DNA of 64,000 nucleotides, from the NCBI GenBank assembly GCA_020152595.1, contig JAIGNY010001194.1:670001-734000 (forward strand), given 5' to 3'. Positions 35,874 through 48,498 of the stretch are shown piece by piece (position 1 is the stretch's first letter; each line of letters begins with the position of its first letter). The position numbers and the translations under genes are program-made. The notes below the pieces were generated by a model. That model did no database searches, was not told where the DNA came from, and worked only from the letters and a program-made list of their open reading frames with translations. This stretch comes from Chiridota heheva (Eukaryota; Echinodermata; Holothuroidea; Apodida; Chiridotidae).

Positions 35874-36325
35874 TGAGCGTTTTTAATAGGCGGTGCGCGG
35901 GCCAAATCTGGCCCACAAGACAATCCACTCTGGCCTGTGAACAATAGTCGTAGCAGGGGAAAAAAAAACTGAATGAGATTGGTAAAATCCAAAATACTTG
36001 TTTATTTTGGGTTTTTCCTAGGCAGATCTGCGCAATATAACATCGCGGCTTATCAAGAAAAATGTTATTTTTAGTTCCGTTATAAAATGTGCGGATTGGT
36101 GGCTTGTCAAAGGAAGACTGATAAGAGAACCATCGACATCTGGCGTACATTCTTCTTTTTGTGCACGCTCTCAGGTTGTATGTATTCAGGGATTGTTTTG
36201 ATGGGTTTAGTTTGTCACATGTGCTGGTTTTGTCTTGCGATTGGCCCTTGGCCTGAAGCTGTTGTGAAATGATGGCTCTACGAAAAATTTACTTTAGAAC
36301 CCTTGGTGTAGATGATGTAGTATGG
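35874..36325 (+). mobile_element. Interspersed repeat G, copy 2
   Basis: Diverged partner of 32664-33125, starting at TTTTTAATAGGCGGTGCGCG and running through GCGGGCCAAATCTGGCCCAC to AGAACCCTTGGTGTAG. A 148-codon antisense frame (35704-36150) is not conserved in copy 1, so I regard it as chance. Confidence 0.6.
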
Positions 36326-39300
36326 TCGTTTAACCCTTAAAGCCTGAGCCACCCATTTAGAATCTGTATTTTTAGATAAACTTTTTATTTAATGCTTTTT
36401 TCCCCTTTTTTCTTTCTTTTGCTATTATTACAAATATGTATTAACTGGAAGGTAATACTTTGATCTTTACAATGGCCCACATAATTCTGCACTGGAATAT
36501 GCAAATTTATGCAAATTAGCTTATTTAATATGCCTATACCAAACTGCCTAACTTTGTGTTTATGTACTCTCTTGTAGTAAGCATTTGTGGCATTTTTGAT
36601 AGGTTTATGAAATGTTGATGAAAAAACTTTTCAATGATACCATTCACGATTCTTACAGAAGTATGAACAATTGGAATATGCAAATTAGTTCATAATGTCA
36701 CATTTTGATTTATATCATGACCCATTATTATCAATTTTTATAATATTGTGGGAAAGCTATAACCTGAAAATGAAGTTTTCTTGTTTGTAGGCTCTTGAAA
36801 ATGTTGAAAATCAATTGTATAATATTCATAAGGTTGTTTAATATATTTTGCATACTAAATAATATGCAAATTACCTCAAAATAAGGAATGAAATAAGATA
36901 TAAGAATGATTTCATGGTTGAGAAAATGAAAATATCATCCCAACTTTGACAAATTTTCTTATAAAAAAGTTTCATGACACAGATAATATATTCTCACTCA
37001 TGGAAGGTTGATTTATTTGTAAAATAAGTAAAATATACTCTATTATTTACTGTAGAAATGTATGAAATGCTGTGTATGGTCATGATTTCACACAACAGGT
37101 ATAGCAGATTTACACATACTAGTTAACAGGCCTGAAAAGAATAAAAACAAACGTACTGATTTACATTTACTTGGGACTGCCTCCTTCAGTGTTCACCTCT
37201 TTCAAACTATTTTATCATAAATCCTACATGTAGATGTTCAATTACGTTTTTTACAGGACTTTTAGTAAGAAAATGTGTCTTTAATGGCAAAGTCTTTCTG
37301 TCAAACAAAATCTTCAGAAAGTTGCGTATCTGTGGAAAGTTGCAGTGGTATTTTCTTTTTTGTGAGGGGGCTATGTATACATCAATGTAGTAGCTCATTT
37401 AGAAGGCTTCAGGGTCCATAAGATGGTGGAAAAAAACATTCCGTTTTGATTTTCCATTCAAGATTTGTTTTGAAAATGTTGCTTTAAAATGGACCAAAAA
37501 TGGTAAATAACAGTGTAAAATGCCCCAAAATTTCAAAATTGAGATAGGTTTTGGCAAAATTTGATTAGAAATCATCCTGAATATTGATTAATTTTGGGAA
37601 ATTGGGGTGAAAATATGACCCCCCCATCAAAAATGGTTAGAATTAAGCTTGCATGGTCTATTGGTTATCTAACTCAAACCGGTTTCTCAAACCACGCTCT
37701 GATTTGAGTCGGATTTATGTTTTATAAACAATTTAAAAATCAAAGTCCAAAAAAACAAATTTCTGTAAAAAAAGATTAAAAGATGGTAAAAATCAGTTTT
37801 ATTTTAATAAAAAGAAAGTTCAGATTTTGTGTAAGAATGTATTTTGAAGTATCTTTTGATATATTTGTGAAAATATGTGATATTTATGCAGATTAAATTA
37901 AAAATATGATTGAGAAATGAGAATGTTTGGAAATGTATAGTCATTAATATTTACATGTGCCTGTAAATAACAGGCTCGAATCCGCTTCGATAATGTCTCT
38001 TTGTGTCTTCTTCTGGACTAATATTTTACAAACACATTAACTGTACCTTCATTTCTTTATAATCCCTTTTATTTTAAGTCCTTAGCATTCTTTCCTGAGT
38101 TCCTTTGTCTTGTAGAATACTTTGTTAATCCCATTATAAATCCTGGTGATAACAATATTGCAAATCACACTCATAAATTTACAACCAGCCCTGCCCTACA
38201 TGCACTGTGCAAGACTACATAAACTACAACTACAACACATTATTGTGTATGGTCGCGACTGCCCCTGGATATGAAACTTATGAATATATATCATGCCTCA
38301 CAAGCGTGACTTCTGCACGTAGTAACTCAAAAAGTGCAGTCATTGGTCAAAAAAGTTGACTTTATTCCCACTGCATGTAAATTAGCACAAGGGGTGATTT
38401 TGTCCATCAGTAACAACATGTTAGCGGGATTTATATCTTTTCACTTGCCAATGAGGGCCGATAATTTGTTCCTCGACGCTGTGTATATCATATTTTCGAA
38501 AGTTTTTAAAGTTTGAATCTGGGAAAAATCGTAGCTATAAATAGCACAAAATTGTGTGAATGTTATGGAATAACATGATACAAAATGAAGATAAATTATG
38601 CCCGTGCTATCAGTATCACTTACCAGGAAGCTGGTATATGATTCCTAATTAGATTGCAAGATAAAACAATCATTCATCCCCTCAAAAAGTTTTTATTCCT
38701 TTTCATGTGTAAAATATACTTTGAACAACTGTCCTGGTCAAAGTTGTTTAGATTTAAAAAGAATGAAGGATTTCATGCATTTTGTTTACAAAAATTTCAT
38801 CCGTTCCCTGTAATTGTGTTTATACTCGTAGCACTAGCGATGGAATCTTTCATTCCAATCACGTGGGTATGTAATTGACCCATGGCACGTGTGATTCTCT
38901 TGGGGGTACCAGATCAAATGATTTCATTGGTTTGAAGTGGAGCCAGTTTATATGTTTTTTGCAGACCTGTTTGGTGATAGCCTGTTGGTATGCAAAAATT
39001 ATTAATAATATCTCTGCATTCTGCTCTGCATATCATTTAACAAGTAAAAAGAACAAACGAACAGAATGTTCAAATACAGATGTGTTTTGCCATTTTATAA
39101 TGATTCTGAGTGACCAAAAATATTGCTTATCATTGTTTAATGTTTCAAATCAATGTAGAACTAAAAATCTTATCTGCTGAGTGCCAAAGAATTTGGCCGC
39201 GGAACAGTATTTCAGGAGGAGCGGAGGGGGCAACGCATGTTTGAAATGACTAATTTGAAAGACGGAAATGCAAGGCAGGGAATCGTAAATAATTAATCTT

Positions 39301-39355
39301 TTCGGTTTCTTTCTAACTTACCTACCCCCCCCTTATCATCAAAATAAAAAGAAGA
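36326..39355. other. No recognised gene
   Basis: About 3 kb of very AT-rich sequence. 36480-36900 is rich in TATGCAAATTA-like octamer words. Open frames of 60-101 codons (38654-39180) carry no motif and no exon context I trust. Confidence 0.45.
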
Positions 39356-39625
39356 AGATTTTTGTGAAATAGCTTCAATGTTCATGAAATTCCTTCATTT
39401 TGGAAAATTTCCTTCATTTTCGGCAATTTTCTTCAATTTTTGAGAAGTTTTATCAATTTTGAAATTTTCTTCTTTTTTTGTGTGAAATTTGCTTAAATCA
39501 GTTTCTACACATGAAATTTCCTTAATTTTCGGAATTTTTTCATTTTCGAGATGTTTTCTTTTATTTTTGAGTAATTTCCTTCAATTTTTGGAAAATGTTA
39601 CCAAATTTTACCAAAATTTCCAATA
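39356..39625 (+). repeat. Degenerate AT-rich tandem repeat
   Basis: A stretch built from irregular copies of GAAATTTCCTTCATTTTCGG-like words of roughly 20 bp. A similar but shorter tract occurs at 2795-2975. Confidence 0.7.
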
Positions 39626-40033
39626 CTTTTACTAATAGTTTTTGAACTGTAGTAAGAGGCTCATACATTTTTGTATGTTTGTTGGGACAAAAATAATTTG
39701 CAGGTCATCCTTTGATTGATTTGCGAAAAAGTGTTACATAAAATATTATTGGACAAGGGTATTATTGGGATTGAGTATTACAAAGGGAATATCTTGAATG
39801 TTTTTTTGTCTTGCTTGGATACATGTTAAGTGTGTTGTGCCATACCATCATCTGAAGATACAGGGATGGTGCTGAAAAGTTGGGCTGAAATACAGAAAGA
39901 TATTGAAATATTTGTAGAATTCTCAAAACCTTTGCTTTTTCCTTTCAAAAAAAAAAAAAAGAAGGAAATTTTGGGTTTTTATCAAAATGTACAAACAGAA
40001 AAAAAATTGTTTTTAGAGGTAAGTTATTTCCAT

Positions 40034-40650
40034 TAGTGCTGTCATGACATATCGATTATCGTGATATTGCAATATCTCTTTTCCCACGACATGAAATATG
40101 TCTCTTGCGACATATCGCGATACCAAAAACTTATAGTAATACTAAACTAAACAATTTTTGCGCAACTAGGCTAGGCTACGTTACAAATCTAACTTTACGG
40201 TACTAAATCTAAAAGTCAAGTTTAGGCTATTAAAAACATGCAAATTAATAGTGAAACATAAAAACTACTAATTAAAAATTGTGCTCCGTCACCACACACT
40301 GGCATGCGCGGATGTTAGTTAGCAAAAAGAACAAAAAATTGGTCCAGAAAGTGCTACTCAGGCTCTCACTTCGATGATTCATGGTCATGTTATGTTGGCT
40401 GAATTACCAAACATGTGCATGATGCGTATGCATGATAAACATGATAGTCACGCTATATGCTAGATCTGCAAATCATTTCTTCTTGCATTCATATCATGGA
40501 GTAAATTGTAACTCCATGATCATATAACATTTGTGATATTAACAATTTGTGTCTTGAGTCAGTTTTAAAAGTATTGTAATACTATGATAAATCGCGATAC
40601 TTTTCTCCACAATAACCGATACGTAATAGAGCCATGTCGTGACAGCACTA
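40034..40650 (+). mobile_element. hAT-like non-autonomous element, complete
   Basis: It starts TAGTGCTGTCATGACA and ends in the near-inverse TGTCGTGACAGCACTA. ATTTCCAT (40026-40033) and ATTTGCAT (40651-40658) form an 8-bp target duplication with one mismatch. Both ends carry an inverted TATCGCGATA-like sub-repeat. The 617-bp interior has no transposase frame. It is the reference copy for 5870-6944 and the degraded 10960-11230. Confidence 0.88.
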
Positions 40651-40658
40651 ATTTGCAT

Positions 40659-41308
40659 AGTAATTTGGTTGGTAAATGCCAGTTCTATGAGCCAAGTAGG
40701 AGTTCATGTTAACTTGGTTCCAAGTTGGCTGCCTATAAATGCTGGTTGCTGTATTCTCTGAGTGGATTCAGTTGAAGGTCTAATTATGCATAATATTCAA
40801 CAGAATACGCATCATTGTAATCGTTTTAGGGACTTTGTATACAGTGTGTGTGTTGTATATGATTGATATAATTTCCTTCTAAAAGTACTCTTGCTGATTT
40901 ACAACCTTTGAGTTTTCAGAAAGATGTGAAATGTCTTATAAATTTTTAGAAGGCTTGATAAAGATGATGAGAAAAATCCAACTCTCTGTAAGCTTTATAA
41001 ATGATATCTTGTCCTTTGGCATTGCTGGGTTGACCAAACTTAATTGTGCTGTTGTGGGTAAAAAGGTCAGATATTGTGTTAAGGTAGATATTAAACGTGG
41101 GGATAAACAAATACAATACAATACAAGGTTTCTGATTGGTCAAATATTTACACAATCCTTAACAATTAGCAATTGTATTGGATGATGGGTCAAGCAAATA
41201 TCTTAAGGCCAGATTCCCTCTTTAGTTTGGTTGCAGTCATCTTTCGAGAAACAGGTAATTAAATTTTAAAACAAACGGTAAGGCTTTTGTTCTCTGACCC
41301 TGTTTTTA
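40659..41308. other. No recognised gene
   Basis: AT-rich sequence. An 84-codon frame at 40931-41185 overlaps other frames on the opposite strand and has no motif. Confidence 0.45.
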
Positions 41309-41497
41309 AAAAGGCTATCTATCATGATTAAAATGCGACGATGTACATTTGTTCCAATGGCCTACACTTTATCAATATACATGTAAGTGCACATTGGAAC
41401 ATTGTATTTCGACCAATCAAAACACACAAATTGAAATCTATGTTAGAGACAATAGGCCTGGCCATTTAATTAAGCTATTAAGTCGTGCCTGGCCTTT
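41309..41497 (-). mobile_element. MITE family C, inverse copy
   Basis: Inverse orientation relative of 28400-28566, sharing AAGGCTATCTATCATGATTA, CGACCAATCAAAACACACAA and a GGCCTTTAA end. The terminal 31 bp (GGCC.TTTAATTAAGCTATT) are duplicated in tandem at 41460-41521. Confidence 0.75.
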
Positions 41498-41521
41498 AAT
41501 TAAGCTATTTAGTAGAAGGGT

Positions 41522-42264
41522 TTGCAATCTTCATTAGACAAAAAGTAACAGTCGCAAGAGATTGCAATTTTATGAGGCTTTGAAAGTAGAGATGTTCATG
41601 AACTTGAAATTTGAATTAATTGTGATTGTATTATAGAGCTTCCACTCATTGTAAAGACTTATGGTTTGTTGGTTTTAACTACACAGTTGAAAAAATTTCC
41701 CGGCAAGTTAATCAGTCAATATAGACAGTAGTCGGACTTCATCATGTTTTTTTTGGGATTCAGTTTTATTATGTTTGTTTGAGCTTGTATTTCTCTCACT
41801 TGAAATGGTGTGACGCTACTGCTCAAGTGTTGATTCAACCAGCAATACATTATTCAAACATTTTCTCATGTGAACCTTATGTCAACATGAATGATCTAAT
41901 ATTTTGTTTAGCCCCCAGGACTTGAGACATGGCACTTGGAATGTTTTTCAGGATTTTGATGAGTCTGCCATTTGTTGAAGAGATCTTTGTAGATTTTAGT
42001 AACATATTTTGTGGGGGCAACTGCAGCTCCCTTTATAGAAATAGAAGTCTTTAAATTAGCTTGCATGATTTTCCAGGGAAGAACCTATTTCAGGGAATTA
42101 TTTTTCAGATCTAATCTATAATATTTGTATCATAAAGCCATTTTGCAGGTGAAATTGTAGGAAAATCTTGCAATTAAAACGAAGGCAATTACCTGAGTGG
42201 ACCTTAGAAGTAATATATATGGTACTGATGAGTAAAGGGAGAGTGAATACAATTATATTTACAG
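41522..42264. other. No recognised feature
   Basis: No gene or repeat identified in this AT-rich stretch. Confidence 0.45.
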
Positions 42265-42650
42265 TAGAACAAACCTCTGTGACAATTGCCATTGCACCCT
42301 CACAGTCTACCATGTCCTTGCTTGCCCCCTGTACAACCTTTCCACAGCTTCCCTCACTCCCCACAACTCAATATCCGAGCTCTTCCAAAAAAAACCTCCA
42401 GATAAATTATTTCCTTCCTTTATCATACAACCAACCATATTTAGTTGTCCTCTCCCAACCCCCTCTCTCTACTTTTTTTTTTTATCTTTACCCGTGCACT
42501 TACTCTCTCGATCCCAGCTTTCTGGCTTTTAGTTCTTGTGTTTCTCTCAATCTCCGCATGTTTTCTTTTTTTCCTACGTCTAGACTGATCTAACCTCTCA
42601 GGCACAATTTGACCCTCACTGTCGTGGTGCTGTTAAGCCCTCATCAAACA
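42265..42650 (+). mobile_element. I-like LINE 3' fragment (divergent subfamily)
   Basis: It starts within the cysteine knuckle (L-C-D-N-C-H-C, then a histidine and a cysteine, with one residue lost in between). It follows the 3' sequence of 23230-24261: CACAACTCAATATCCGAGC, TTCCAAAAAAAACCTCCAG, TCTCAGGCACAATTTGACC and a final CCCTCATCAAACAAAC. It is strongly 5'-truncated. Confidence 0.85.
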
Positions 42651-44830
42651 AACTAAAAATTTAAAAAAAAATGCTAAGCTCCATATCAACAAATTTACCC
42701 TTTTTAGGATCAGGAAATCTTATGGTTCAATATTGTTGGTGAGCACTTATAAGTTTCTTATTGTATATCTAATTTTGCAGAAAGGCCAATTTTTCTTTTA
42801 GAACTATGTACAGATAATATCCAATTCTACTCTGGAAGTCGTTCAAGACAGGTTACAGAAAATAAGACATAATTTACAACAAAGTGCAGACTTGTGTTTT
42901 TGCTTTGTATTTTCAGGAAAAATGCAATTTGTAATCATTAATTATACCTCCTTGTAGACCTCATACTGTCATACTGATAATTACATGCCCTTTGAAGACT
43001 AATTTGTAAATTTTCCTGTCTGGATTACAGAATTATAAACCTACTTTCATCTGTTGACCATTTAGGCTCCTCTTTGCATTATTATGACTTCTCTGTTTCA
43101 AGCAGATTTAAAACACGGTGCTCCATGCATATCCTTTCTTTTGTTGGATAAGAGTAGCCTTCCAGAATGAGGAGGGACTGACACACTTTTAGCAGATTTG
43201 AATGGAATAGTAGGTGGTATTTTACTTAAATCCAGACAGTGATCAGGACAGGACTGGCACATAGAAATCTACCGGCCCAAGTGGAGTAACCGGCGTCATA
43301 GACCACTAGAATAAACAATTTTCAGTGTTAGTTATGGGAAAAAAATCGGAAGCTTTCAGCATCTAATCCAAGTGGCTTGTGGTGGATCATACATCCATGT
43401 ACGGTCAGTCCGCCTCTGACCCTTAATCATGATCCCGCAAACAATCTTGCTCCTTAATCATGATCCTCCAAACAATCTTGCTGGAGGATTATAGAAAAAA
43501 ATAACAATGTCACGTGTTCTCACTTGAGTGCAAGCTTGGGATCAGACCTTATCCTTAGATCGCAGGGCATGAGTGAACCAGAAGTTGAAGGGCGAGCCAT
43601 TGGAAAATCTGTGAAATGTAATTATTTGTGCAAAATAAGAAAGTTTTAATTAATTATTGAGTAACTAACATGATCACAAGTCACACAGGTCAATTCACAC
43701 ATGTTTGTTAAGAATCTTATCCTTGGATCTGATCGCTTGCTCAGGATCACGACCCTTCCCTCACCTAGGGTTAAATTCAAGTGACTGCGATTAGATTTTG
43801 TGAGCATACAAAATTGTGGATCTGGTGCCTGCAGTTGATTAGATCAGGAGCTCATATTCAAGTGGCAACACACTCATACTGTCCCTGATAATGTTGATTT
43901 ATTGTACTTTCTTTTTGGAGGGACATCTCAGATTAGTTAATAAATTTTTCCAAGCAGGTTAATGGCTGAGACTTCAAGGTTAATTGCACTCTGTTGTTAC
44001 TCATGGACATAGGATGGCAATTTATCAATGGAGAGAGATGTGGAATGGGTAATCTGTAGTGAGCTTTCTGTCCAGACAAATTCTTATAAAGATATTTAAA
44101 GAAAATCTTGAAAATTCTATGTAGGATATGCATCTGTCATATACTTCATAGGTGGGTGGGCGTCGGTGGTGGTGGGAGGGAAGGGGGAGGGGGTGATACT
44201 TATCAACCTGTTTATTTAGGAAAATACATACCAATGCTGAATCTTTGAAATACCAACATTATTCTTTCAAATATAAAAGAAGACACAAAGTCTGGCTCTT
44301 TCCTCTTTGTTATGATGGAAGCAATAATCATAAGTTATTTGCCCAAATTTCAAATCTTCCATTTGTAAAGCAATTTAAAATAAATTTTCCAATTAATTAA
44401 AACATTAATTCTGTCAAAAATAACTTACATGAGAGCAGCCATTTTGTACATACTGCCCTCTAAAAATGACATCATTAACACAGTTCTAAAAATACTGTAT
44501 TTTTAAAAATCTATTTCAAATGTTCTTATCTTATAAGATATCATTTTTCCTGTCCTTGGGTCTTTTAATTTTTATTTGCACATGATATTACTGATGCATT
44601 CCTTGAGCTGCACAGAGAATGTACTGTCAATTTATGATTTTTTAGTTTTTCTCATTGTTCACCTATATTGATTAATTACGAAAACTTCCGGCTACAATTT
44701 GCCCTTAGTAATGATATTTTCTTTTCAGTGTTTTACTGTGAAAAATGAAAATACTAAAGAAAATCTTCAATTGCCACATCTATTAGGCTCTTTTACAAAT
44801 TGAATTACAATGCAATAATTGAAAGTGCAT
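42651..44830. other. No recognised gene
   Basis: AT-rich sequence. It contains a 31-bp direct near-repeat around CTTAATCATGATCC (43422-43484) and a G-rich patch (44150-44195). Confidence 0.45.
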
Positions 44831-45051
44831 TCTGTTCTGTGTTTTTGTCAAAAATTTATTCCCACACAAAACTGTGTTATAGTTTGCACCCTTAAAAAGT
44901 GGGTCACTTGGAATGAATTAAGAAAATAGAATGAAAATAAATGTTCTGTGTTTTGGTCAAAAATTCATTCCCACACAAAATAAGTTTTATAGTTGGCACC
45001 CATAAAAACTAAGTAACTTGGAAGGATTTAAGAAAAAAGCATGAAAATAAA
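44831..45051 (+). repeat. Tandem duplication, approx. 110-bp unit x2
   Basis: Two consecutive copies of a unit from TTCTGTTCTGTGTTTT to AGCATGAAAATAAAT-like sequence. Both contain ATTCCCACACAAAA and CTTGGAA.GA.TTAAGAAAA. The LINE at 45055 begins right after the second unit. Confidence 0.9.
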
Positions 45052-45054
45052 TTT

Positions 45055-47768
45055 ACAACATCTCTCGCCTCATCCACAACAACACCAAAATCACTGACCT
45101 CAAAGACATCACCGACTGCCTAGCCTCCACTTCCGCCAATACCTCCTCAAATGACAACCTTTTCACTCCTTCCACAAACAGAAAATTGATGCTAAAAAGA
45201 ACTCTCTTAATTTCCAGTCCAACAATCAGGAAAACTACAATCTCCCTTTCACCTACTTCGAGCTCTCCTCTGCCCTAAAAAATCCAGGTCCTCCTCTCAA
45301 GCTCTGATGTACAGCATCCACTACAATCTACTTAAAAATCTCCTCAGAAACTCCTAAATATTTACAATTACCTGTGGTCCTCAAACTCTTTTCCCATTAC
45401 TTGGATAGAGGCCATCATTACCCCAATCCCCAAAACTAACAAAGACAGATCTAACCCAAAAAACTAAAAACCCATTGCTTTTACCTCCTGGCTTTGCAAG
45501 ATCATGGAATGTATGGGCAACTACAGACTCTCCTGGTACCTTGAGAGGAAGTCCATCCTCTCCCCCACTCAAAATGGCTTCAGAAAAACCAAAACTGCCT
45601 GGATCACATCCTCAAACTCAACACCTTCATCCGTGAAGCCTTCATCAGGAATCATCATGCCATCTCTATCTTCTTCGACCTCGAAAAGGCCTTCAACACC
45701 ACTTCGCGGTATGGTGTTCCTAAAGACCTTCACTCCTCTGCCCTCAGAGGCTCCCTCCCCACCTTCATCCAGAACTTCCCCACTCCCGCCACTTCAGAGT
45801 ACGCATCGGTAACACCTACTCCAAAAGGTACTCCCAATACCTGGGTGTCCCCCAAGGCAGTATCCTCTAGCCCACTCTCTTTATTCTCAAAATTAACAGC
45901 ATCACCAAAACTCTCACCCCCAACATCAAAAGCTCTCTCTATGTTGACTATTTCACTATCTACTCATCCTCTCCATGCTTCCATACTCTCCAAAATAACC
46001 TACAACACTGTCTGGACAGTCTGGCTCTCTGGAGCGACTCCAACAGTTTAAACTTCTCAAAAGACAAAACTGTTCTCATCCATTTCAACAACAACTCCTT
46101 CCTCCGCCCCAATCTCCGCTTCAAAGATTCCATAATCCCCAGTAAAGACAGTTCTCTCTTTCTCAGAATCACTCTCGACTTCAAACTTTCCTTTCTCCCC
46201 CACATCAACATCCTCACCACAAAATCCTCAATCGTCCTCCCAAGCACTGACTGGGGAGCAAATCGGCTTACTCTGCTCACCTTATACCGCTCCCTCCTCA
46301 GATCCAGGCTGGACTGTGGCAATTTCATCTTCGCTTCTGCCCGTAATTTTACTTGAAACACCTGGAGGTCACTGAGAACACTGCTCAAGGCTTTGCCTTG
46401 GTGTCACTCACACCCCTATCACCAATCTCCACATCGAGGCCAACGAACTCCCCTTCGACCTCCGGTGCACGAAAGCCGGCCTCTCCTTTGCTCTTCACAT
46501 CCTCATTGATCGACGTAACCCTTGCTTCCATTCCATCCATTCTCCTTCCTTCATCAACCTCTTCAATCTCAACAAACGCATCCCCCTACCTTTCGGGATT
46601 CAGATGCACTCCCCTTTCTCCAAAGCCAATATCAACATTTTCTCAATTGCCAGATACACCATCCCACCCACACCCACCCGGACTATTCACCCCCCAAGTA
46701 TACCTTGGTCTTTCCTCCTTCAGGAAAGCTCTTCGCAACCCAGCGTTCTTCCACTCCAAATATTGCCAACTCAGTAGACATTTCCACAACTTCTCCTTCC
46801 TCTTAACCAACGGCTCCACACAGAAAGGTTCCTCTGCAGCCACCACCGCCTGTTCTAGCCTCACCCTCTCCTCAAGGCTACCCGATGGCACCTCTATTTA
46901 CTCTGCCAAAGCGAAAGCCATCCTCCTAGCCTTAAACTTCATAAAACTCTCTTTCTGCCCCCGTTTCGTCATCTTCTCTGACTCTAAATCCGTCCTCACT
47001 GGCATCCTCAACATGCTCTAACCGAGCCCTCTCATTCTACAAATCCTCAACAAACTCCACACTCTCTCCTCCTTAGGAAAGAATATTATTTTTTTCTGGA
47101 TTCCCAGCCATGTCGGCATCCCTGGCAAAGAAAGAGCCGATAGAGCCACCAAAAAAGCTCTGTCAAACATTACCTCTCCTTTTCCTATTCCACACTCAGA
47201 CCTCCGTTTCTCCATCTCCAACTTCATCAAAAAAACCTGGCAAAACTCCTGGAATCATGAAACCAGTAACAAACTCCACACCATCAAACCCAAGGTCGGG
47301 ACCAACGCCCCTCTGCACAGTCGCAACCACAGGGAAGACATCGTCAACCGCATCCGTCTCGGCCACTCCTCTCTCACTCACTCCCATCTCTTATCCGGAT
47401 CCCCTACCCTTCTCTGCCCCATTTGTAACACCGATTTCTCCATCAAGCATATCTTCGTAATCTGTCCCCTATACCAGAACTCCAGATCTCTTCTCTCCTC
47501 ACTATCCTCAATCTCGGACCTTTTCGAGAACAATTTTCCTCAAACATCATCAGCTTTCTCCACAACAACAACCTCTTCCACCACATTTAACTCCCCCCTC
47601 CATTCCCTTTTTTCCTCCCCCACATTCTTCTTTTACCCCTTATCTCCCTTACAAACCTTCCATCTCCTCACTATCCTAACTCTTACACCATAATTTACTA
47701 ACACCCTCTTGGCACATTTGACCATTCTGACTGTCTTGGTGCTGTAAAACATCAACAAACCAAACCAT
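45055..47768 (+). mobile_element. I-like LINE, largest copy: RT, RNase H and C-terminal knuckle (pseudogenised)
   Basis: About 2.7 kb of ORF2-derived sequence in several broken frames. Reverse transcriptase fragments include TPIPKTNKDRSNPKN, a FFDLEKAFNTTSRYGVPKDL stretch and the polymerase box as YVDY at 45940-45951, where active elements have Y/FADD. Downstream come YRSLLRSRLDCG, the RNase H motifs FSDSKSVLTGILNM and FFWIPSHVGIPGKERAD, and a knuckle C-P-I-C-x7-H-x4-C (about 47415-47465). The 3' end is AAAACATCAACAAACCAAAC. The endonuclease part is missing. Stops and frameshifts mean it is dead, and the changed YVDY box would also abolish catalysis. Confidence 0.92.
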
Positions 47769-48332
47769 GCCTGAGTAAAGGAGTGTGACTTATCACTCAA
47801 CAGTATAGTAAATGAAGGTTTGAAGGAGAAAGGTCATAGCTGTAACTTTTAGTCTATATTTTAAAATGATTTTTTTTACAGAACAAAGTTTCTTTGCTGT
47901 GGTTGAAAGAATAAGTAACTATCAAATTCAAAACCATTTCTATATTGGGATTTAGCCCCCTTTTCCCCCCTTTCATGAGAAGCTTTGTGTCTTATAATGT
48001 TTTTGCTCAAGATCGATTGTGTGTAAGTTATGTGTGTCCCAGTTGTTATCATCCCATTGATGAATGTGTGTAAATATCATAAGAAAAAAAGATAGGGTAG
48101 CTTGTATTTTATGTCATAATTGGCTGACCCAAGAAGCTGCCATTCCCTGGTTGACCTTCGGTGACCTAGTGGTCATATTCCTGGGCCATGGTTAAGGTAT
48201 CTGAAATTGTGTTACCAGCTGTAACCTACAAAGGGTATACAAGTCCACAAGTGGTTGTAAATCAACCACTGATAATTGCTTCTGAATTTCAAAATTGGAA
48301 TAACTGATTTGATGTGGGTAGTATTAAAGTTT
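47769..48332. other. No recognised feature
   Basis: AT-rich intronic sequence between a LINE and a mini-MITE. Confidence 0.45.
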
Positions 48333-48407
48333 GAAGGAATATTCCCATGATTTTTGTGTAAAATTTTATTTGAAAGAGCCAACTTTTAGCAGACTGCATA
48401 TTCCTTT
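48333..48407. mobile_element. MITE family B, 75-bp deletion derivative
   Basis: It starts GAAGGAATATTCCCATGATT, continues with the family B left arm, and ends CATATTCCTTT. Nearly the entire interior is deleted. It lies 92 bp before the splice acceptor of the TPR exon and within an open frame that runs upstream from that exon. Confidence 0.65.
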
Positions 48408-48498
48408 AAGATTGCTTGCAAGAGTTTGTAAGTATTTAGGTTTAAAAAAAGAAAGAAAACTATTTCACTTTGTAATCATGCCAATTCCCTCTCAACAG

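Larger units (their letters stand above)
4178..48498 (+). other. Inferred first intron of the TTC28-like gene
   Basis: If the exons at 4145-4177 and 48499-48843 belong together, this GTAAAT...CTCTCAACAG interval is one intron of about 44 kb. It is filled with MITEs, hAT-like elements, LINE and SINE fragments and minisatellites, and I found no other gene inside it. Mammalian TTC28 is also known for very long introns. The boundary at 48498 is well supported and the one at 4178 only moderately. Confidence 0.4.

Noticed and set aside
35704-36150. A 148-codon minus-strand frame with Cys and aromatic residues
   Set aside because: It runs through interspersed repeat G, whose second copy (32664-33125) does not keep the frame open.
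45960-47387. Several 60-140-codon minus-strand frames in the 46-47 kb region
   Set aside because: They are antisense to the I-like LINE, whose plus-strand RT, RNase H and knuckle motifs are clear.
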